Source: Cryobacterium tagatosivorans | GTDB lineage: Bacteria; Actinomycetota; Actinomycetes; Actinomycetales; Microbacteriaceae | DNA: 58,507 nt | Assembly: GCF_004402215.1 (NCBI RefSeq) | Contig: NZ_SOEZ01000060.1 | Span: 1 to 58,507 of the forward strand | Direction: 5' to 3' | Shown here: positions 55,026-58,507 of the stretch, in pieces | Layout: each line of letters begins with the position of its first letter | Numbering within the stretch: position 1 is the stretch's first letter | Made by a program: the position numbers and the translations under genes | The notes under the pieces: model-generated | The model's database searches: none | The model's input: only the letters and a program-made list of their open reading frames with translations | What the model was told of the DNA's origin: nothing

Positions 55026-56593
55026 CGTGTCTCTCCTGCGTAGTAGTCGGCGCCTCGCACGTATCCGGTCGGCTCGGCCGGCGTCTCGGTGACGGGCTCG
55101 AACCTCGGCAGTCTTCTGCCGGTCTGGTCTTGTCTGGTCTCCAGGATCGGGCGCAGATGCGCATACCGGGGCGACCGGACCCGGGAAGCCAGCGCGATCT
55201 GGCAGGCCGCCTCGACTCTCGCCGCCGAGTAGCGGCGGGTTAGTCGTAGTACCGCCAGTGCCGCGTCCAGGCCCTGCTCGTCGACGGGAACGGACTCGAA
55301 GATGCGGTTCACGACGGTCACCGCGTTCTCGCCGACACGACCGGCCCCTTCGCGGACCCGGGCCGAGTCCCATTGCCGGTATCTGGGCCCGTTGGGCAGA
55401 TCGGCGTCATGCGTGCGGTACTCGTTGGTCGCGCCTATCGGCGCCAGCAGGTGACTGGTCAGCCGCTCGCTATCGCCGAACACCTCGATCATGCTCTCGG
55501 TCACGCGCAGATCGACAGCGCGGCCGATATGGGCATAGGGCACAGAGTAAAAGTTCTTCTCCCACACCACGTGCCCGTTCTTCTGCACCCGCCGTCCATA
55601 CGCCCACCGGCTGATCTCGAACGCGACCGCCGGTAACGGCCGAAGCAGCGGCCGTTCCTCGGCATCGAAGACGCCAAGGCGCGAGCCTTGACGTTTCTGG
55701 AACGGTTCACGGTTATACGCACCCATCCGCTCGTAGACCGCGGCCCGCAACTCGGCCAAGGTGCCGAACTGGCGATGACGGAGCCCGGCGATCACCCACG
55801 TCGCGACGTGACCGACGGTGTTCTCCACGCTCGCCTTGTCCTTCGGTTTCCTCACCCTGCCCGGCAGCACCGCAGCCGAGTAGTGCGCGGCCAACTCCCG
55901 ATACGCATCGTTGAGCACCACTTCGCCCTCTGCGGGATGTTTGATCACGCCGGTCTTCAGATTGTCCGGCACGACCCGAGGCACGCTACCGCCGAACCAG
56001 TCAAACATCGCCACATGCGCGCGCAGCCAGGTGCCCTGCTGCATATCCAGCGTTGGTTCCACGAACGCGTACCTCGAGAACGGCAAGCACCCGACGAACA
56101 AGAACAACCGTGTCGACGCCCCGGTCACCGGGTCGGTGAGCTGCATCGTCGGCCCGGACCAGTCGACCTCGACCGTCTGCCCCGCCTTATGGCCCACCCG
56201 GGACGCGGCCCCGATGACGAGGACATGCTGCTGGTAGTTCTTGCAAAACCGGTCGTACCCCATCGCCGTATCAGCAGTGGCTCGGCACCGATCGACGTAC
56301 TCGCCATGCAACAGCTTGAGCGTCACGCCGACCCGTGCGAGCTCGCGATGCACGTGCCCCCAGTCGGGCTGCGTATGCACGCTCTCGTGCACACCCCGGT
56401 CGGGGAACAACCGCGCATACACCGCTGCGTCGTCCAGGCCGGCGACATCGTCCCAGGTCAGTTTTTCCCGATCCGCGGCCTCGAGCACCGCCGCCACACT
56501 ATGCCGGGACAATCCCTGCGCGGCGATCTGCCTCCCCGAGAGCCCTTCGCTGCGCATCCTGAGCACGAGCTTCGCCTTGATCTTCCGTACCAT
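55022..56593 (-). CDS. istA: IS21 transposase IstA
   Basis: A 523-residue DDE transposase. N-terminal helix-turn-helix (MRSEGLSGRQIAAQGLSRHS), catalytic core with QTVEVDWSGPTMQLTD (first Asp), VPDNLKTGVI (second Asp) and KDKASVENTVGHVATWV (Glu), and a C-terminal domain typical of IstA. Length and motifs are intact, so the element may be active. Confidence 0.95.
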   Translation of the reverse strand: MVRKIKAKLVLRMRSEGLSGRQIAAQGLSRHSVAAVLEAADREKLTWDDVAGLDDAAVYARLFPDRGVHESVHTQPDWGHVHRELARVGVTLKLLHGEYVDRCRATADTAMGYDRFCKNYQQHVLVIGAASRVGHKAGQTVEVDWSGPTMQLTDPVTGASTRLFLFVGCLPFSRYAFVEPTLDMQQGTWLRAHVAMFDWFGGSVPRVVPDNLKTGVIKHPAEGEVVLNDAYRELAAHYSAAVLPGRVRKPKDKASVENTVGHVATWVIAGLRHRQFGTLAELRAAVYERMGAYNREPFQKRQGSRLGVFDAEERPLLRPLPAVAFEISRWAYGRRVQKNGHVVWEKNFYSVPYAHIGRAVDLRVTESMIEVFGDSERLTSHLLAPIGATNEYRTHDADLPNGPRYRQWDSARVREGAGRVGENAVTVVNRIFESVPVDEQGLDAALAVLRLTRRYSAARVEAACQIALASRVRSPRYAHLRPILETRQDQTGRRLPRFEPVTETPAEPTGYVRGADYYAGETR

Positions 56594-56756
56594 CTGTGAT
56601 TACTCCTTCTGCCGCGTGATGAGGCACACGGCAGAAGGAGCCTACGAACAGTGGCGCTCAACCCGAATATTCAGTGGCGCTGAAAGACGCGCTCCCGAGA
56701 ACGAGTAAGTGGCGCTCAACCGCAATACCGGTGGCGCTCAGGAACGCAAATACTCA

Positions 56757-56762
56757 CCAATT
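56757..56762. repeat. Target-site duplication (right), CCAATT
   Basis: Second copy of CCAATT immediately after the right IS end CAAATACTCA. Confidence 0.92.
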
Positions 56763-57545
56763 CACAAGATTCATTGGTTTCACCGTCGGGTGGCCTGCTG
56801 TGCCGTGCGGCCGGGGGGACTCTGACGTGTGAGCCCGAGGCGAGTACTTGATTTGGGTGAAGAATCGGCTTGGTAGCTCTTTCCCTGACGCGTATTTCTT
56901 GCGACCTTGGGCGTCGATGAGCGTGACCTGGCAGCCTGGCGCGCACGCCGCCTCTGAGCAGGCTTCGTTGTGCTCCAAGATCAGGTTCCCAGGCTTGCGT
57001 CCACCGTCATTCGGCACGGACATGGAGCCCTCGGGCCGTCGAATCGAGCGGTTGGTATTCGCGTCTACACGTCCGTTCCGCCTGCTCCTATTCTCAGCGG
57101 GGTCCGCGGGGATGAGTGAAGCTCCGACGTTGAAGCCGCCGGCGGAGCCGGCGGCGATTGCCTCAATGAGCGAGTCTCTCGGTCCAAGATGCCTAGCGAT
57201 CAAAATCGGTTCGAAAGCGCTCCTTAACTTGGTCTCCCATCCGACGTACCGCTCGGTGGCTGCGTCGGCGACACCTGCCTTGCGAAGCTCCGAATCGATG
57301 TGCCGGCTCGCTGTCGCGTGGCCGAAGCCCTTTGCCCACGCGAGGTGATCGACAATTTGGAAGCCGGCATCCTCGACGGCAGTGCTCTGCCTCGTGAAGG
57401 TCCTCGAATGCCCATGAACTGCGACTGTCGCGCCCGGCGCCAGCTTGGACCGGACCAGGCTCCAAAACCCCACGTCGAAGGCGATAGAGCTTCGATCCCA
57501 GGTGACCCCGCTCAAACCGAGGCCGTAGGGCGGATCGAGAATCCC
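56757..57545 (-). pseudogene. Beta-class DNA methyltransferase, 5'-truncated and split by IS21
   Basis: The middle and C-terminal part of a site-specific DNA methyltransferase: motif IV ILDPPYGLGLSGVTWDRSS, then the target-recognition region and the X motif HPTVKPMNLVNW, where IS21 is inserted and supplies a TGA stop. Motif order IV before I identifies the beta class. At the 5' side the frame begins abruptly at about 57545 inside the hsdM reading frame, so its own start is deleted. The rest of the protein is at 53977-54153. Confidence 0.88.
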
Positions 57546-58404
57546 CCTCGTACTCGTCGTGGAGCAGCGTGTCACCTCTCTTGATCGCGTCCGGACGGCC
57601 GCCCTGGATGAGCAGGTCAGCTTTACCGAGAGCGTAGGCGGACGGCATGAGTTCCTGACCGAACAGCGTGACTTGGATGGCGGGGTTCATGTCGAGCAGC
57701 GCCTGCTGGGCGACGAGCAGTATGCCGCCAGACCCAGCCGTAGGGTCGTAGATCGAGCGCAGCGTGCTCTCGCCCACGAGCGAGTCCTCGTCGGCGGCGA
57801 AAAGAACGTCAACCATGAGCTTGATGGCGTCGCGCGGGGTGTAGAAAGCACCGGCCGCCTTGCCCTTTTTGTTGAAGGCGCGGTACATGACGTCCTCAAA
57901 GATGTCGCCCATAGCGGTGTTGCTGAGCTTGTCAGGGCTGAGATCGAGCGTAGAGAAATGGCGGACGACCGCGTGCAGCCGGTTGGCTGATGCGAGGGTT
58001 GCGACCAGGCGCGGGAACTCAAACGAGCTCCAGATGTCGGCGATGTTGTGCGAGAAGCCGGCGATGTAGCTGAGCACTGACTTGTCGACGTTGTCATCGA
58101 CCGAGGCGATCGCCTTGAGGTCAAGCGGCGAAACGTTGTAGAAGCTGAGACCGAACTTCTGCTTGACAGCGATATCAATGAGGTGCGGCGGCATCTCGCC
58201 GAGTGATTCGACGTACTCGATGACTTGAGGCTTGGTGTCCGCGAGGAGGGACTCCAGGCGGCGCAGTACGGTGAAAGGCAGGATGTAGTCGCCGTACTCG
58301 TTTGGCTCGACGACGTTCCGGAGGAACTTGTCGGCGGTGTCCCATACGATGCGCGCAGTCATCGTCGAGCTTGCGGAAATCGTTGCTGGTTTTGTCATGC
58401 CCAC
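57193..58404 (-). pseudogene. hsdM: Type I restriction-modification methylase HsdM, 3'-truncated
   Basis: The first 285 or so residues are HsdM: helical N-domain (TADKFLRNVVEPNEYGDYIL), then the methylase domain with SAM motif I SIYDPTAGSGGILLVAQQ, preceded by GAFYTPRDAIKLMVDVLF. Homology stops after KRGDTLLHDEYEG near 57545. The gene is joined there, out of frame, to another methyltransferase and runs on through unrelated sequence to 57193. The NPPF motif and C-terminal half are lost, so it cannot methylate. No hsdS or hsdR is present. It starts 7 bp from the IS5-family end. Confidence 0.88.
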
Positions 58405-58410
58405 TCAGTC

Positions 58411-58507
58411 CTAGGGCGTGTCTCCTAATTCGTGTAACCAGATGGTGATGGCGCGGAGGACGACTCCTCCGCGGTAGGTCAGGGCAAGTTTGTCGTAGCG
58501 GGTGGCG
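58411..58507 (-). mobile_element. IS5-family transposase 3' end, inverted second copy (truncated by window edge)
   Basis: Exact reverse complement of bases 3-99. The frame again ends HELGDTP and TAG, with the TAG inside CTAG. The neighbouring bases differ from those of the first copy, so these are two separate insertions of the same element, or the two sides of a repeat at which the assembly broke. Confidence 0.9.

Larger units (their letters stand above)
54154..56756 (-). mobile_element. IS21-family insertion sequence, complete
   Basis: A 2603-bp element bounded by inverted repeats TGAGTATTTG...CAAATACTCA, with istA and istB in the usual overlapping order. Imperfect terminal repeats extend about 50 bp and contain several TGAGCGCCAC motifs, the multiple transposase-binding repeats typical of IS21. 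A 6-bp duplication (CCAATT) flanks it. Both genes look intact, and the exact duplication suggests a recent insertion. Confidence 0.95.

Noticed and set aside
51740..58410. Second attachment site (attR) of the island
   Set aside because: I found no repeat of the tRNA-Arg 3' end in the rest of the window; it may lie beyond the right IS or have been deleted.

Overview
The window is high-GC actinobacterial chromosome. It carries mycothiol synthase, CarD, an IspD-IspF fusion, GlnR, SenX3-RegX3, DtxR/IdeR, bacterial XPB, a lone groEL with two CIRCE sites, DUF3027, DUF2530 and DUF3263. Gene style (TTG starts, leaderless genes, short C-terminal PTPTP tails, a TCTCGACAAGCTCGACCACC tandem repeat) suggests Micrococcales, probably Microbacteriaceae; the family assignment is inference. 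Several blocks keep a mycobacterial gene order, which supports the names: gpm-phoU-senX3-regX3, lpqE-carD-ispD-ispF-cysS-rlmB, glnR-mshD, ercc3 plus its neighbour, and serC-DUF3027-DUF2530.

Layout. 1-99: 3' end of an IS5-family transposase. 482-1950: a SigK/RskA-type sigma and anti-sigma pair. 1999-15839: a phosphate-centred region (pabC, pstSCAB, mutT1-like, ppk, mshD, glnR, two small membrane proteins, nitrobindin, ygfZ, gpmA, phoU), running into senX3-regX3 (16026-17866). The pst promoter carries two GTTCACC direct repeats 11 bp apart, so sensor, regulator, uptake system and polyphosphate kinase form one visible circuit. 17882-26680: lpqE, carD, ispDF-cysS-rlmB, DUF4032, a sugar-ABC ATPase and a membrane-anchored DsbA-like protein. 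26742-34495: tRNA-Thr, a toxin-antitoxin pair, nitroreductase-msrB, small regulators, a cold-shock gene, DUF3048, groEL, a WXG100 protein and a secreted GDPD. 34492-36941: a PhoP-type two-component system.

36995-41526 is the most interesting ordinary-looking block. An iron-sulfur (SufR-like) repressor is divergent from an operon of FolE, a ferredoxin-reductase-type flavoprotein, a FolP2-type dihydropteroate synthase paralogue and an Rv2671-like DHFR/pyrimidine reductase. This is a partial, possibly redox-controlled pterin pathway. 41566-51609: XPB helicase and its partner, a CspA-like gene, DUF3027/DUF2530 overlapping antisense, serC, ideR, and two cell-wall hydrolases (NlpC/P60 and CHAP) with MtrA-like boxes around an HNH nuclease.

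51687-58507 is a decaying genomic island next to tRNA-Arg(CCT). It holds a tyrosine integrase with a frameshifted N-terminus, an excisionase, a GIY-YIG pseudogene, a DNA methyltransferase split by a complete IS21-family element (TSD CCAATT), and a 5' piece of hsdM fused by deletion to that methyltransferase. The last 97 bp are an inverted, identical copy of the IS5-family end at the start, so the whole window lies between two inverted IS ends.

A family of long palindromes (core CGCGAAACCGCAGTTGTGCG) follows four plus-strand genes, and one copy supplies the last codons of its host gene. At least ten genes show a TANNNT box exactly 6 bp before the start codon, consistent with leaderless mRNAs.
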